Shown: one piece after another, positions 20,779 through 29,448 of the stretch
Layout of the letters: every line of letters begins with the position of its first letter
How positions within the stretch are numbered: position 1 is the first letter of the stretch
DNA from: DASUBV01 sp035763085
Lineage (GTDB): Bacteria; Actinomycetota; Actinomycetes; Streptosporangiales; Streptosporangiaceae
Direction of reading: 5' to 3'
DNA: 33,093 nt
Assembly: GCA_035763085.1 (NCBI GenBank)
Contig: DASUBV010000040.1
Span: forward strand, 1-33,093
Program-made: the position numbers and the translations under genes
The notes under the pieces: model-generated
Told to the model about the DNA's origin: nothing
What the model saw: the letters and a program-made list of their open reading frames with translations, nothing else
Database searches by the model: none

Positions 20779-22790
20779 CCGAGCCGGACGCCGACCTGGC
20801 AGCCCTGTTCCGTGACGAGGCTGCCCAGCGGATCGATGCGATCGACGCGGCTCTGCTCGCGGTCGAGGCCGGCGAGGCCGGCCGCGATGTCATCGGGGAC
20901 ATGTTCCGCCAGGCCCACACCATCAAGGGCGCAGCCGGGATGGTCGGCCTGGACGACATCCGGGTGGTGGCGCACAAGGTCGAGGATCTCCTGGCCGGGG
21001 CGCGGGACACCGGGACGCTCCCGGCGGGCCTGGTTCCTGTCCTGCTGCGGGCCACCGCGGTGCTCCGCGGCCAGGTAACCGGGGACAGCAGTCCGGCCGG
21101 CCCGGTCCTTGATGAGCTCACCGCCGCCCGGGAGGGGCTGCGCTCCGGGGCACCGGCCGGCCAGGCGGCGGAGCGCGCGGCGGCGGCGCGGGCGCCTGGC
21201 CCGGTTCCCTCCGGAGCCGGCCGGGAGCCGACGGTCCGGGTGCCGGCCGGCAAGGTCGACCGCATGCTGGACCTGGCCGGCGAGGCGGCCTTGCATCATC
21301 GCCGGCTGGAGCACGCGGTCAGCGCCGCGGACCTTCCCGAGGACGTCGCCGGCCAGCTCGGCGCCGGACGGCAGCTGCTCGGCGAGCTCAAGGAGTCCGC
21401 GGCGCGGATGCGGACCCTGCCGGTGTCCGCGATCACCGGGCCGCTGCCCCGCGCGGTCCGGGATCTGGCCAGGGGCGCCGGGAAGGAGGTCGAGTTCACG
21501 GTGACCGGAGCGGACACCGAGCTCGATCGCGCCATCCTGGAGAGCCTGGCCGAGCCGCTCACCCATCTGCTGCGGAACGCGATCACCCACGGCATCGAGC
21601 CGCCGGCCGAGCGGCAGCGCGCCGGCAAGCCCGCGGCCGGCCGGCTAGAACTGCGCGCGGTCCCGCAGGGCAGCCTCGTCGCGATTAGCGTCACCGACGA
21701 CGGCCGCGGCATCGGCACCGCCACGGCAGCGCACGCCCAGGCGGAGGGCTCGCTTACCGACGTGCTGACCCGGCCGGGCTACTCGACCGCGGACGAGGTC
21801 ACCGACCTGGCCGGCCGCGGGGTCGGGCTGGATGCCGTCCAGGCCTACGCGCGGTCGGCGGGCGGCACCCTGGAGGTACGCAGCGAGCCCGGCTGCGGCC
21901 TGGCGGCCACCCTGGTGCTTCCGCTCGCCCTGGCCCAGCTAGAGGTGATGCTGCTGGAGCGCGGGCCTGATGTGTACGGGATCCCCATCGCGGCCGTCGA
22001 GGAGGTGGTCCGGGTCACCGCCACCCGCTCCCTGCAGGGCAGGCCGGCCGTGGCGGTTCGTGGTCACCCGGTGCCGGTCGCGGATGTCGCGATGACTCTC
22101 GGGCTGCCCGCGCCGCCGCTGCCAGACCACCCGCCGGCGGTCATCGTCTCGGCGGCCGGGCGCCGGGCTGCTGCTCAGTGCGACCGGCTGATCGGCGGAG
22201 AGGAAGTCCTGGTCAAGCCGCTGGGCCCGCTCCTGCGCGCGGATGGCTGCCTGGGCGCGACGATCCTCGGTGACGGGAGAATCGCCCTGCTCCTGGAGCC
22301 GGGACTGCTCACCCGCGGTGCTGTTGCGCCGCCAGCGGGCCCGGCGGCCGGGTCCGCCCGTCCTGGCCCGGCGAAAGCGGCCAGCACGATCCTGGTGGTC
22401 GAGGATTCCTTCACCGTCCGCGAACTCCAGCGCAGCATCTTCGAGGCGGCCGGCTACCCGGTGGTGACCGCCAGGGACGGGCGAGAGGCGCTGGACGCGC
22501 TGCACCGCGACCCGCAGATCGCTGCGGTCGTCAGTGACCTGGAGATGCCCGGGCTGGACGGGCTGGACCTGACCCGCGCGGTACGTGCTGACGCCCGCCG
22601 GTCGGAGCTGCCCGTGATCATCGTCACGGCGCGCGGAACGGAGGAGGCACGACAGGAGGGGATGGCCGCCGGGGCGAGCGCCTTCATGGCCAAGGGACGC
22701 TTCGATCAGCAGGAACTGCTGGCCACGGTCGGCAGCCTCGTCGGACGGTTACCGGGCACCGGATGCCGGGATCGGGGGGTCCTGCCATGA
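20775..22790 (+). CDS. cheA: CheA histidine kinase with C-terminal receiver domain
   Basis: This 671-residue hybrid kinase has an N-terminal HPt domain (phospho-accepting His48 in QAHTIKG). A Pro/Ala-rich linker and a short dimerisation region (VRVPAGKVDRMLDLAGEA) follow, then the HATPase domain with N-box HLLRNAITHGIE, DDGRGI and GRGVGLDAV. A CheW-like P5 domain (about 380-515) comes next, and a receiver domain (about 536-650) with Asp588 (SDLEMP) and Lys640. No separate P2 domain is apparent. The fused receiver may act as a phosphate sink or an internal output, as in CheA-CheY hybrids of non-flagellar pathways such as Frz and Pil-Chp. GTG 20775 overlaps the cheW stop. Its TGA overlaps the cheB ATG (ATGA). 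Confidence 0.92.
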   Translation: MTEPDADLAALFRDEAAQRIDAIDAALLAVEAGEAGRDVIGDMFRQAHTIKGAAGMVGLDDIRVVAHKVEDLLAGARDTGTLPAGLVPVLLRATAVLRGQVTGDSSPAGPVLDELTAAREGLRSGAPAGQAAERAAAARAPGPVPSGAGREPTVRVPAGKVDRMLDLAGEAALHHRRLEHAVSAADLPEDVAGQLGAGRQLLGELKESAARMRTLPVSAITGPLPRAVRDLARGAGKEVEFTVTGADTELDRAILESLAEPLTHLLRNAITHGIEPPAERQRAGKPAAGRLELRAVPQGSLVAISVTDDGRGIGTATAAHAQAEGSLTDVLTRPGYSTADEVTDLAGRGVGLDAVQAYARSAGGTLEVRSEPGCGLAATLVLPLALAQLEVMLLERGPDVYGIPIAAVEEVVRVTATRSLQGRPAVAVRGHPVPVADVAMTLGLPAPPLPDHPPAVIVSAAGRRAAAQCDRLIGGEEVLVKPLGPLLRADGCLGATILGDGRIALLLEPGLLTRGAVAPPAGPAAGSARPGPAKAASTILVVEDSFTVRELQRSIFEAAGYPVVTARDGREALDALHRDPQIAAVVSDLEMPGLDGLDLTRAVRADARRSELPVIIVTARGTEEARQEGMAAGASAFMAKGRFDQQELLATVGSLVGRLPGTGCRDRGVLP

Positions 22791-23881
22791 CGGGTCCGCG
22801 GGTGCTGATCTGCGAAGACTCGCGCGTCTACGCGGCCGGGCTGCGGCGGGCGCTGGAGCATGACGGCGACATCACGGTCGCGGGTGTCTGCGGCACCGCA
22901 GAGGAGGCGCTTGCCGCGCTGCCGGCCGTCCGGCCCGACATCCTGACGATGGACATCGACCTGCCAGGCATGGACGGGCTGTCGGCGGTCGAGGAGATCA
23001 TGGGTACCCATCCCATCCCGGTGATCGTCCTGTCGGCCTACGTCGGGGCGGACGCCGAGAAGGCGGCGGCCGCGCTCGCGGCGGGGGCAGTTGATGCCTG
23101 CGCCAAGAGCGACCTGGACCTGACCGACCCGGCGGCCGTCACTCCGGCCGCGCTCCGGCAGCGGATCAGGACGCTGGCCCGGGTGTCGGTCATCCGTCAT
23201 CCGCGTGCGCGGCTCCGGACCTGGCAAGGCAGCCACGGGACCGCGCAACGGCAGGCATCGGTCATCGGGATATGCGCGTCCACAGGCGGCCCGCAGGTGC
23301 TGTACCTGCTGCTCAGTTCGCTCGCGCCAGAATTCGGCGTTCCGCTGCTCGTGGTCCAGCACATGAGTGCCGGGTTCACCGACGGGCTGATCCGCTGGCT
23401 GGACCGCAGCGTCGCGATCAAGGTGGCAGCGGCCGAGAACGGGATGCGGCTGTCGGCCGGCGCGTGGGTGGCACCCGACGGGGCTCATCTGCGCCTGGGA
23501 CCTAACGGGCAGCTGTCGCTGGACCGCCGTGCTCCGGCCGGCCCGCATCGCCCCTCGGCCGATGTCCTGCTGTCCAGCATCGCGGCCAGCGCCGGCCCGG
23601 CCGGCGTGGCGGTCGTGCTCACCGGGATGGGCCGCGATGGCGCGGTCGGCGCCGGCGCCGTGCATCGCGCCGGCGGCCTGGCCATCGCGCAGGACGAGAC
23701 CTCATCGGCGGTCTTCGGGATGCCTAGAGCAGCCATCGGCCAGGGCGCGGACCTGGTTCTCCCGCCGGCGGCGATCGCTGGCCGGCTAACGCAACTGGGG
23801 CATGTCCCGCTTCCGCCGCTGGCGCGAGCCCGGACAGCGGAGGCCAGCCCCGTGGCGGACGACCGCCGGGGGCCGCCATGA
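22787..23881 (+). CDS. cheB: CheB receptor methylesterase/glutaminase
   Basis: This 364-residue protein has an N-terminal receiver domain (ICEDSRV, phosphoacceptor Asp56 in MDIDLPG) and a C-terminal methylesterase domain with catalytic Ser165 (GICASTGGP), His192 (VVQHM) and Asp284 (GMGRDGA). When phosphorylated by CheA it removes methyl groups from receptor glutamates and so resets sensitivity. All catalytic residues are intact, so adaptation should work. ATG 22787 overlaps the cheA stop, and its own stop overlaps the cheR ATG. Confidence 0.95.
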   Translation: MTGPRVLICEDSRVYAAGLRRALEHDGDITVAGVCGTAEEALAALPAVRPDILTMDIDLPGMDGLSAVEEIMGTHPIPVIVLSAYVGADAEKAAAALAAGAVDACAKSDLDLTDPAAVTPAALRQRIRTLARVSVIRHPRARLRTWQGSHGTAQRQASVIGICASTGGPQVLYLLLSSLAPEFGVPLLVVQHMSAGFTDGLIRWLDRSVAIKVAAAENGMRLSAGAWVAPDGAHLRLGPNGQLSLDRRAPAGPHRPSADVLLSSIAASAGPAGVAVVLTGMGRDGAVGAGAVHRAGGLAIAQDETSSAVFGMPRAAIGQGADLVLPPAAIAGRLTQLGHVPLPPLARARTAEASPVADDRRGPP

Positions 23882-25122
23882 CCGGGGCGTTCGGCAGGAT
23901 AGCCAGCCTGGTGCGGCAGGAGACGGGACTCGCCCTGCCCGCAGCACGCCAGGAAGCGCTGCGCGCCGCGCTGCAGCGGGTGGCTCCGGGAACGACCGAG
24001 GACGGCCTCCTCCAGGCCCTGTCGGATCCGGCGCGCACCCGGCCGCTGCTGGACCGGCTCATCGATGAGGTGACCGTCCGGGAGACCTTCTTCGCGCGCG
24101 ACATGGAACAGTTGCGGGCCATTCCCTGGGCCAGCCTGCGTGCCTGGCGCGCCGCGCACGGGGCGGGCGGACCCGTGCGAGCCTGGAGCGCTGGCTGCGC
24201 CACGGGCGAGGAAGCCTGCACGCTGGCCCTCGAGGCTGCGCGGGCGCTGGGGCCGGAGCCGGGGCAAGTGCAGGTGCTCGGCACCGACATCTCCCCGGCC
24301 GCGCTGGCCGGGGCGGCGGCGGGCTGCTACAGCGAGCGGTCCGTGCGCCACCTGGCCCCCGACGTCCGCGGGCAGTTCCTGGCCCGGCAGCCGGACGGCC
24401 GGTACCGGGCAGGCGGGCCGCTGCGGGAGCTTGTCCGGTTCCGTCGCCACAACCTGGCCCTGGACCCGGTCCCGCCGCCCGACGAGGCTCCCTTCGATGT
24501 CGTGGTCTGCCGCAACGTGCTCATCTACCTGGACACCCAGCTGATCGGCCGGGTCATCGCCGGCCTGGAACGAGCGCTGCGGCCCGGCGGGATGCTGGTG
24601 CTCGGCGCGGCCGATGTCCTGCACCGCAGCGCCGCGCGGCACGTGCCCGGCGGCCCGCCCGCCCGCCATCGCCAGGCTGGAGCGCCGGGCGGCGGGCGGA
24701 ACGGCCGGCACCGGGAGCCGGACGGGTCGCTGCGGGAGCGGCTGACGGCGGCGCTCACAGCGGCTGATGCGGGGAACCGGGCCGGGGCGCTCGCCGCCGT
24801 CACCCGGATCCTGGCGATCGCACCGGGGGATGCGGAGGCCCAGTTCGTGTACGGGCTGATCGCCCTGGAGGGGGGCGACCTGGCTGGCGCGGCGCGGGCG
24901 CTGCGCCGGGCCCTGGACGGTGATCCCACGCTCGGGCTGGCCGCCTTCGCGCTGGGCCGGGCCTGTGACCGGCTGGGCGACGCGCAAGGCGCCAGGGCGG
25001 CCTACGCGCGCGCCCTGCGCACGCTGGATCCGGCAGACCAGCGGCATGAGCTGCTGCTGCAGCAAGTGGACATCCGTGACATCGCGGCCGCGTGCCGCGC
25101 TCGGCTAGGGGGAGCACCGTGA
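23878..25122 (+). CDS. cheR: CheR receptor methyltransferase with TPR-like tail
   Basis: This 414-residue protein carries a full CheR domain: an N-terminal helical part with DEVTVRETFFARD, the SAM-binding motif RAWSAGCATGEEA, LGTDISPAAL, and FDVVVCRNVLIYLD. It methylates receptor glutamates using S-adenosylmethionine. After about residue 260 comes a basic, Gly-rich linker. About 130 residues of TPR-like helices follow (AGALAAVTRILAIAPGDAEA, GDLAGAARALRRALDGDP). CheR-TPR proteins are known in non-flagellar chemosensory pathways, where the TPR governs protein contacts. ATG 23878 overlaps cheB (ATGA); the stop overlaps the cheY GTG. Confidence 0.93.
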   Translation: MTGAFGRIASLVRQETGLALPAARQEALRAALQRVAPGTTEDGLLQALSDPARTRPLLDRLIDEVTVRETFFARDMEQLRAIPWASLRAWRAAHGAGGPVRAWSAGCATGEEACTLALEAARALGPEPGQVQVLGTDISPAALAGAAAGCYSERSVRHLAPDVRGQFLARQPDGRYRAGGPLRELVRFRRHNLALDPVPPPDEAPFDVVVCRNVLIYLDTQLIGRVIAGLERALRPGGMLVLGAADVLHRSAARHVPGGPPARHRQAGAPGGGRNGRHREPDGSLRERLTAALTAADAGNRAGALAAVTRILAIAPGDAEAQFVYGLIALEGGDLAGAARALRRALDGDPTLGLAAFALGRACDRLGDAQGARAAYARALRTLDPADQRHELLLQQVDIRDIAAACRARLGGAP

Positions 25123-25505
25123 AGATCCTGATCGCGGAGGACTCAGCAACCGTTCGCCAGCTGGTGACCGGGCGCCTGGCCGCCGACGGGTACCAGGTGG
25201 TGGAGGCCGCCGATGGCGCGCAGGCGCTGTACCTCGCCCGGCAGGAACGGCCGGACCTGATCGTCCTGGACAAGGTCATGCCCGCCTGCGACGGCTTCGA
25301 GGTGGTGCGGACACTTCGGGAGAGCCCGCAGACCCGGGCCATCCCGATCGTCATGCTGACCGAGCAGGCCGGGGAGGATGACGTCCTGAGCGGGCTCAGC
25401 CTCGGCGTCGAGGAGTACATGCCCAAGCCGTTCAGTCCCCGCGAGCTGTCCGCGCGGGTGCAGCGCGTTCTCGCCAGGGCCGGGCATGGTGCAGGTCCTC
25501 GCTGA
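25119..25505 (+). CDS. cheY: CheY-type single-domain response regulator
   Basis: This is a 128-residue stand-alone receiver domain with the acidic pair AEDS, phosphoacceptor Asp51 (VLDKVMP), Thr81 (MLTEQ) and Lys103 (PKPFS), all the residues needed for phosphorylation. As the only free receiver protein in the operon it is the natural output of CheA. No flagellar switch genes are present; the next two genes encode a membrane HEAT protein and a polysaccharide synthase, so these are the likeliest targets. GTG 25119 overlaps the cheR stop and has GGGGGAG just upstream. Its last 20 bp overlap the HEAT gene. Confidence 0.92.
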   Translation: MKILIAEDSATVRQLVTGRLAADGYQVVEAADGAQALYLARQERPDLIVLDKVMPACDGFEVVRTLRESPQTRAIPIVMLTEQAGEDDVLSGLSLGVEEYMPKPFSPRELSARVQRVLARAGHGAGPR

Positions 25506-26505
25506 CACCGTGGCCGTCCTCGCGGCGCTGCTGCTCGTGCTGCTCCTGCTGCTGATCAGGCTGCGGATCGCGGCGCTGGGGCGGATCAGGCGCGAGCAGC
25601 GGCTCCGGCCCGCCGCGCAGGAGGCGCTCGGCCGGTACCTGGCCGGCTCCGCCGTCGCGCCGGATACGGGATCGGCGGCCGAGCGGGATGTGTTCCTGAC
25701 GATCGCCGAGGAGGCCCTGGCGGACCTGCGCGGCGGGGAGCGGGACCGGCTGGTCGCCCTGCTGTCCCGGCTCGGCTTCACCCGCGAGGCCATGCACGCC
25801 CTGCGAGCCCGCCGGACGGCGACCCGGCGCGGGGCGGCAGAGACGCTGGCCGCCCTGGCCGCGCCCGAGTCGGCAGCCGATGTCGCAGCCGCCCTGGGCG
25901 ACCGGGACAGGCTCGTGCGCACGACCTGCGCCGGCACTCTCGCCGAGGCGGGCGGGGCTGACTATCTTCCGGGCGTGCTGGCCGAGGCCCGGCAGGACGC
26001 GCCCGCTGCCCCCGGTGCCGTGGCCAGCGTCCTGCTCGCGGTCGCCCGCAGCCGGCCAGGTGAACTGGCCCCGCTGCTGCGCCCGGATGCGCCCGCGGCC
26101 ATCCGGCGGATTGCCGTTGCTGTGGCGGCCGAGCTCCGCCTCACCGGGCTGACCGTGCTGCTGCGGGCGTGCCTGGATGCTCCCGACGACCTGGCGGCCG
26201 AGGCAGCGCGCGGCCTCGGCCGGGTCGGCGACTTCGGCGCATCGCGGGCACTGGCCAGCCTGGCTGCCGATGAGCGGCGCGGCCTCCGGGCCCGGTCGGC
26301 GGCCGCCGAAGCACTCGGCGCCATCGGCGACCCGGCCAGCCTGCCGGTGCTGGAGCGGCTGCTGGCAGCGCCGCAATGGCCCCTGCGCAGCGCCGCAGCC
26401 CGGGCGCTGGCCCGCCTGGGCGGCCCTGGCCGCGCCGTGCTGCGCCGCGCCGCCGCCGGCCAGGCGGCAGCGGGCCCGCTCGCCGAGGCCGCGCTGGATC
26501 AATGA
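25486..26505 (+). CDS. membrane-anchored HEAT-repeat protein
   Basis: This 339-residue protein has one N-terminal membrane helix (about residues 7-28, very Leu-rich) followed by a basic stretch, so the body is probably cytoplasmic. From about residue 75 it consists of HEAT-type helical repeats, for example TRRGAAETLAALAAPESA, AAEAARGLGRVGDFGASRAL and ARSAAAEALGAIGDPASLPVLERLL. HEAT solenoids are protein-binding scaffolds. It is squeezed between cheY (20-bp overlap) and the GT2 gene (4-bp overlap), so it may couple the phosphorylated regulator to the synthase at the membrane. This role is inferred from position only. ATG 25486 is used; GTG 25489 is adjacent. Confidence 0.85.
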   Translation: MVQVLADTVAVLAALLLVLLLLLIRLRIAALGRIRREQRLRPAAQEALGRYLAGSAVAPDTGSAAERDVFLTIAEEALADLRGGERDRLVALLSRLGFTREAMHALRARRTATRRGAAETLAALAAPESAADVAAALGDRDRLVRTTCAGTLAEAGGADYLPGVLAEARQDAPAAPGAVASVLLAVARSRPGELAPLLRPDAPAAIRRIAVAVAAELRLTGLTVLLRACLDAPDDLAAEAARGLGRVGDFGASRALASLAADERRGLRARSAAAEALGAIGDPASLPVLERLLAAPQWPLRSAAARALARLGGPGRAVLRRAAAGQAAAGPLAEAALDQ

Positions 26506-27920
26506 TCGTCTACGTGGCGCTGATCTGCGCCTTCTTCGTCGCGTTCATCGCGCTGAACGGGATGCTGCTGATCGTGGCCGTGGCCGAGCTGCGCCGGTAC
26601 CGGGCGCGGGCAAGCTCCGGCGCGCTGCGCCGCGCGCTGCGGTCTCCCTTCGCTCCGCCGATCGCCGTGCTCGTGCCTGCCTACAACGAGGCGGCGGGCA
26701 TTGCCGACAGCGTGCGTTCGCTGCTGGCCCTGGATTACCCGCGGATCGAGGTGGTCGTCGTCAATGACGGCTCCGCCGACCAGACACTGCAGCGGCTGAC
26801 CGAGGCGTTCGGGCTGCGGCGCGTTCGCCGGCCCACCCCGCCGTTCCTGGCCCATCGCCGGGTGCGCGGCGTTTACGCGCCGCGCACCCGGCTGCCGCTG
26901 CTGGTCATCGACAAGGAGAACGGCGGCAAGGCCGACTCGCTCAACGCCGGGATCAACTTCTGCTCGGCGCAGCTTGTCTGTTCGGTCGACGCCGACTCCA
27001 TCCTCGAGCAGGATGCGCTGGCCAAGGCCGCGATGCCGTTCATCGAGGATCCGGTGCGGACGGTGGCCACCGGGGGCATGGTGCGGATCGCCAACGGATG
27101 CCAGATCACCTCCGGCCGGGTCACCGGCGTGCACCTGCCCCGGTCCCGGCTGGCTATGTTCCAGGTCATCGAGTATCTCCGGGTCTTCTTCGGCGCGCGC
27201 ATCGGCTGGACGGGACTGAACGCCCTGCTGATCGTGTCCGGGGCCTTCGGCCTTTTCCAGCGCGATGCCGTGATCGGGGTCGGCGGCTACCGGACCGACA
27301 CGGTGGGCGAGGACATGGAGCTCGTGGTGCGGCTGCACCGCGCCTGCAGGCGGGCCCGCCGTCCCTACCGGATCGTCTATGTGCCGGATCCGGTGTGCTG
27401 GACCGAGGCCCCGGAAACGGCGCGCATCCTGCGGCGGCAGCGGCGCCGCTGGCAGCGCGGCTCCCTGGAGACGCTGCTGTTTCACTGGCCCATGCTGCTC
27501 AACCCGCGCTACCGGGCCGTCGGGCTGATCGCCCTTCCCGCGCTGCTGGTGTTCGAGATTCTCGGCCCCGTCCTTGAGCTGTCCGGATACGTGGTCACCA
27601 CGGTGGGCTTCCTGCTTGGCCTCCTGTCGCCCGTCGCCTTCGTGCTGTTCCTTGCGCTGGCTGGCCTGTACGGGCTCATCGTGACTCTCGGCGCCGCCGT
27701 CCTGGAAGATGCCACGGTGCACCGTCACCCGCACTGGTCTGACCTGCGGCGCATCGTGCTGTACGCGGTCGGCGAGAACTTCGGGTACCGGCAGCTCGGC
27801 CACCTGTGGCGCATCGAAGGCATCTGGCAGCTCGTGCGCAAGTCCGAATGGGGGGCCATGGAACGCAAGGGACTGTCCCGGCCGGCCGAAGCCGCAGCGG
27901 AGGAGTCAGCTCCGCCGTAG
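26502..27920 (+). CDS. membrane-bound family 2 glycosyltransferase (polysaccharide synthase type)
   Basis: This 472-residue protein has an N-terminal membrane segment (1-28), then a GT-A catalytic domain: VLVPAYNE (start near 56), VVVNDGSAD, DKENGGKADSLNAG (137-150), VDADS (DxD, 163-165), GED (269-271) and QRRRW (313-317). Two to three C-terminal membrane segments follow (about 340-400). The motifs and topology match processive beta-polysaccharide synthases of the BcsA/PgaC/HasA type. It has no PilZ domain, so c-di-GMP control is not indicated; control by the upstream chemosensory genes is likely instead. The sugar made is unknown. ATG 26502 overlaps the HEAT stop (ATGA), making it the last gene of the operon. 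Confidence 0.9.
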   Translation: MIVYVALICAFFVAFIALNGMLLIVAVAELRRYRARASSGALRRALRSPFAPPIAVLVPAYNEAAGIADSVRSLLALDYPRIEVVVVNDGSADQTLQRLTEAFGLRRVRRPTPPFLAHRRVRGVYAPRTRLPLLVIDKENGGKADSLNAGINFCSAQLVCSVDADSILEQDALAKAAMPFIEDPVRTVATGGMVRIANGCQITSGRVTGVHLPRSRLAMFQVIEYLRVFFGARIGWTGLNALLIVSGAFGLFQRDAVIGVGGYRTDTVGEDMELVVRLHRACRRARRPYRIVYVPDPVCWTEAPETARILRRQRRRWQRGSLETLLFHWPMLLNPRYRAVGLIALPALLVFEILGPVLELSGYVVTTVGFLLGLLSPVAFVLFLALAGLYGLIVTLGAAVLEDATVHRHPHWSDLRRIVLYAVGENFGYRQLGHLWRIEGIWQLVRKSEWGAMERKGLSRPAEAAAEESAPP

Positions 27921-27946
27921 GCCGGGCCCCGGATCAGGTCCCGGCC
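27920..27946. terminator. bidirectional hairpin overlapping two convergent stop codons
   Basis: GGCCGGGCC (27920-27928) pairs with GGTCCCGGCC (27937-27946), with one bulged base. The GT2 stop codon ends at its first base and the BVMO stop codon (27934-27936, minus strand) lies in its loop, so it can serve both transcripts. Confidence 0.55.
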
Positions 27947-29397
27947 GCCGCGGAGCGACGCGAGAAGCGCATGGTGCCGTCGCTGATCCGGCCGTACCGC
28001 AGCGTGATCACGTCGCTGAGGTAGCTCATGCCCAGCCGCCACGGGGCGCGGGACCCGGCCCGCGGGAACTGGTCGATGGACCGGAGCACGTAGCCGGCCG
28101 CGAAGTCGAGCAGCGGCTGCCGGGCGACGCCGGGGTCGACGACCGGGACGCAGGTGTCGTAGCCGCGCGCGTCCATGTGCCCGAGCAGCCGGCAGGCGAA
28201 CTCGCTCACCAGGTCGGCCTTCAGCGTCCAGGACGCGTTGGTGTAGCCGATGGTGAAGGCGAAGTTCGGGACGCCGCTGAGCATCATTCCCTTGTACGCC
28301 ATCGTCTCGGGCAGGCGGACCGGGCGGTCGTCGACGGTGAGCTGCGCCTCGCCGAAGGCGAGTAGCTGCAGGCCGGTTGCGGTCACCACGATGTCGGCCG
28401 GCAGTTCCCGGCCGGATTCGAGCCGCAGGCCCCGTTTCGTAAAAGTCTCGATCCGGTCGGTGACGATGCTGGCCCGGCCGTCCCGGATGGCGGTGAACAA
28501 GTCGCCGTCGGGCACCAGGCACAGCCGCTGGTCCCACGGGTTGTACGCCGGGTTGAAGTGCGTGTCGACGTCGTAGCCGGCGGGCAGCTGCTGCAGGGCC
28601 AGCTTGCGGATCAGCCTGCGGACCAGGCGGGGACGGCGCTGGCTGAGCTGATAGATCGCCGTGCTCACCAGCACGTTCTTCCAGCGCGTGACCGCGTAGC
28701 CGCGGCGGGCGCCGAGCAGGCGGCGCAGCCGGGTGGCGATGGCGTCCTCGGCAGGAAGGCTCAGGATGTAGGTCGGCGAGCGCTGCAGCATGGTGACGTG
28801 CGCGGCGGTCTGCGCCATGGCCGGCACGATCGTGACCGCGGTGGCGCCGCTGCCGATCACCACGACCTGCTTCCCGGCGTAGTCCAGGCCCGCGGGCCAG
28901 TGCTGCGGGTCCGCCAGCTGGCCGCCGAACTCCGCCGCGCCGGGGAACTGCGGCCGGTAGCCCTCGTCGTACCGGTAATAGCCGCTGCACATCAGCAGGA
29001 ACGAGCAGGTGACGGACGTCACCTGGCCGGCGTGGCTGGCCGTCACCGTCCACCGCGCGGTGGCCGACGACCAGGACGCTGACGTCACCCGGTGGCCGAA
29101 GCGGATGTGCTGGTCGATGCCGGCGTCGGCGGCGGTCTCGCGAACGTAGCTGAGGATCGACGGGCCGTCGGCGATGGCCCTGGCCTGGGTCCAGGGGCGG
29201 AACCGGTAGCCGAGGGTGAACATGTCGGAGTCCGACCGGACGCCCGGGTAGCGGAACAGGTCCCACGTCCCGCCGATGGCGTCGCGGGCCTCGAGGATGA
29301 GGTAGGTCTTCGCGGGGAAGGCGGCCTGGAGGTGATGGGCCGCGCCGATCCCGGACAGCCCGGCCCCGACGATCAGGACATCGACGTGCTCGGTCAC
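27934..29397 (-). CDS. EthA-like flavin monooxygenase (Baeyer-Villiger type, altered fingerprint)
   Basis: This 487-residue enzyme has the FAD site IVGAGLSGIGAA, GGTWDLFRYPGVRSDSD and the NADPH site VVIGSGATAV. The length and sequence flow match EthA-type monooxygenases. The family fingerprint FxGxxxHxxxWP reads FGGQLADPQHWP: the conserved histidine is Asp163, although His166 and the WP are kept. Histidine to aspartate needs one base change (CAC to GAC at 28909-28911). The effect on activity is uncertain. GTG 29397 is used because homology begins immediately; an upstream extension has none, and no clear Shine-Dalgarno is visible. It is divergent from a TetR gene with paired palindromes between, the same layout as ethA-ethR of mycobacteria. 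Confidence 0.88.
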   Translation of the reverse strand: MTEHVDVLIVGAGLSGIGAAHHLQAAFPAKTYLILEARDAIGGTWDLFRYPGVRSDSDMFTLGYRFRPWTQARAIADGPSILSYVRETAADAGIDQHIRFGHRVTSASWSSATARWTVTASHAGQVTSVTCSFLLMCSGYYRYDEGYRPQFPGAAEFGGQLADPQHWPAGLDYAGKQVVVIGSGATAVTIVPAMAQTAAHVTMLQRSPTYILSLPAEDAIATRLRRLLGARRGYAVTRWKNVLVSTAIYQLSQRRPRLVRRLIRKLALQQLPAGYDVDTHFNPAYNPWDQRLCLVPDGDLFTAIRDGRASIVTDRIETFTKRGLRLESGRELPADIVVTATGLQLLAFGEAQLTVDDRPVRLPETMAYKGMMLSGVPNFAFTIGYTNASWTLKADLVSEFACRLLGHMDARGYDTCVPVVDPGVARQPLLDFAAGYVLRSIDQFPRAGSRAPWRLGMSYLSDVITLRYGRISDGTMRFSRRSAAAGT

Positions 29398-29448
29398 CGG
29401 TGGCCGACCATGGGCACTCGATATCACCGTGACCCATTCTGATCTGGT

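Noticed and set aside
26499..27803. A 434-codon minus-strand frame opposite the GT2 gene of the chemosensory operon.
   Set aside because: The GT2 motifs are on the plus strand, and the mirror frame shows no recognisable motif.
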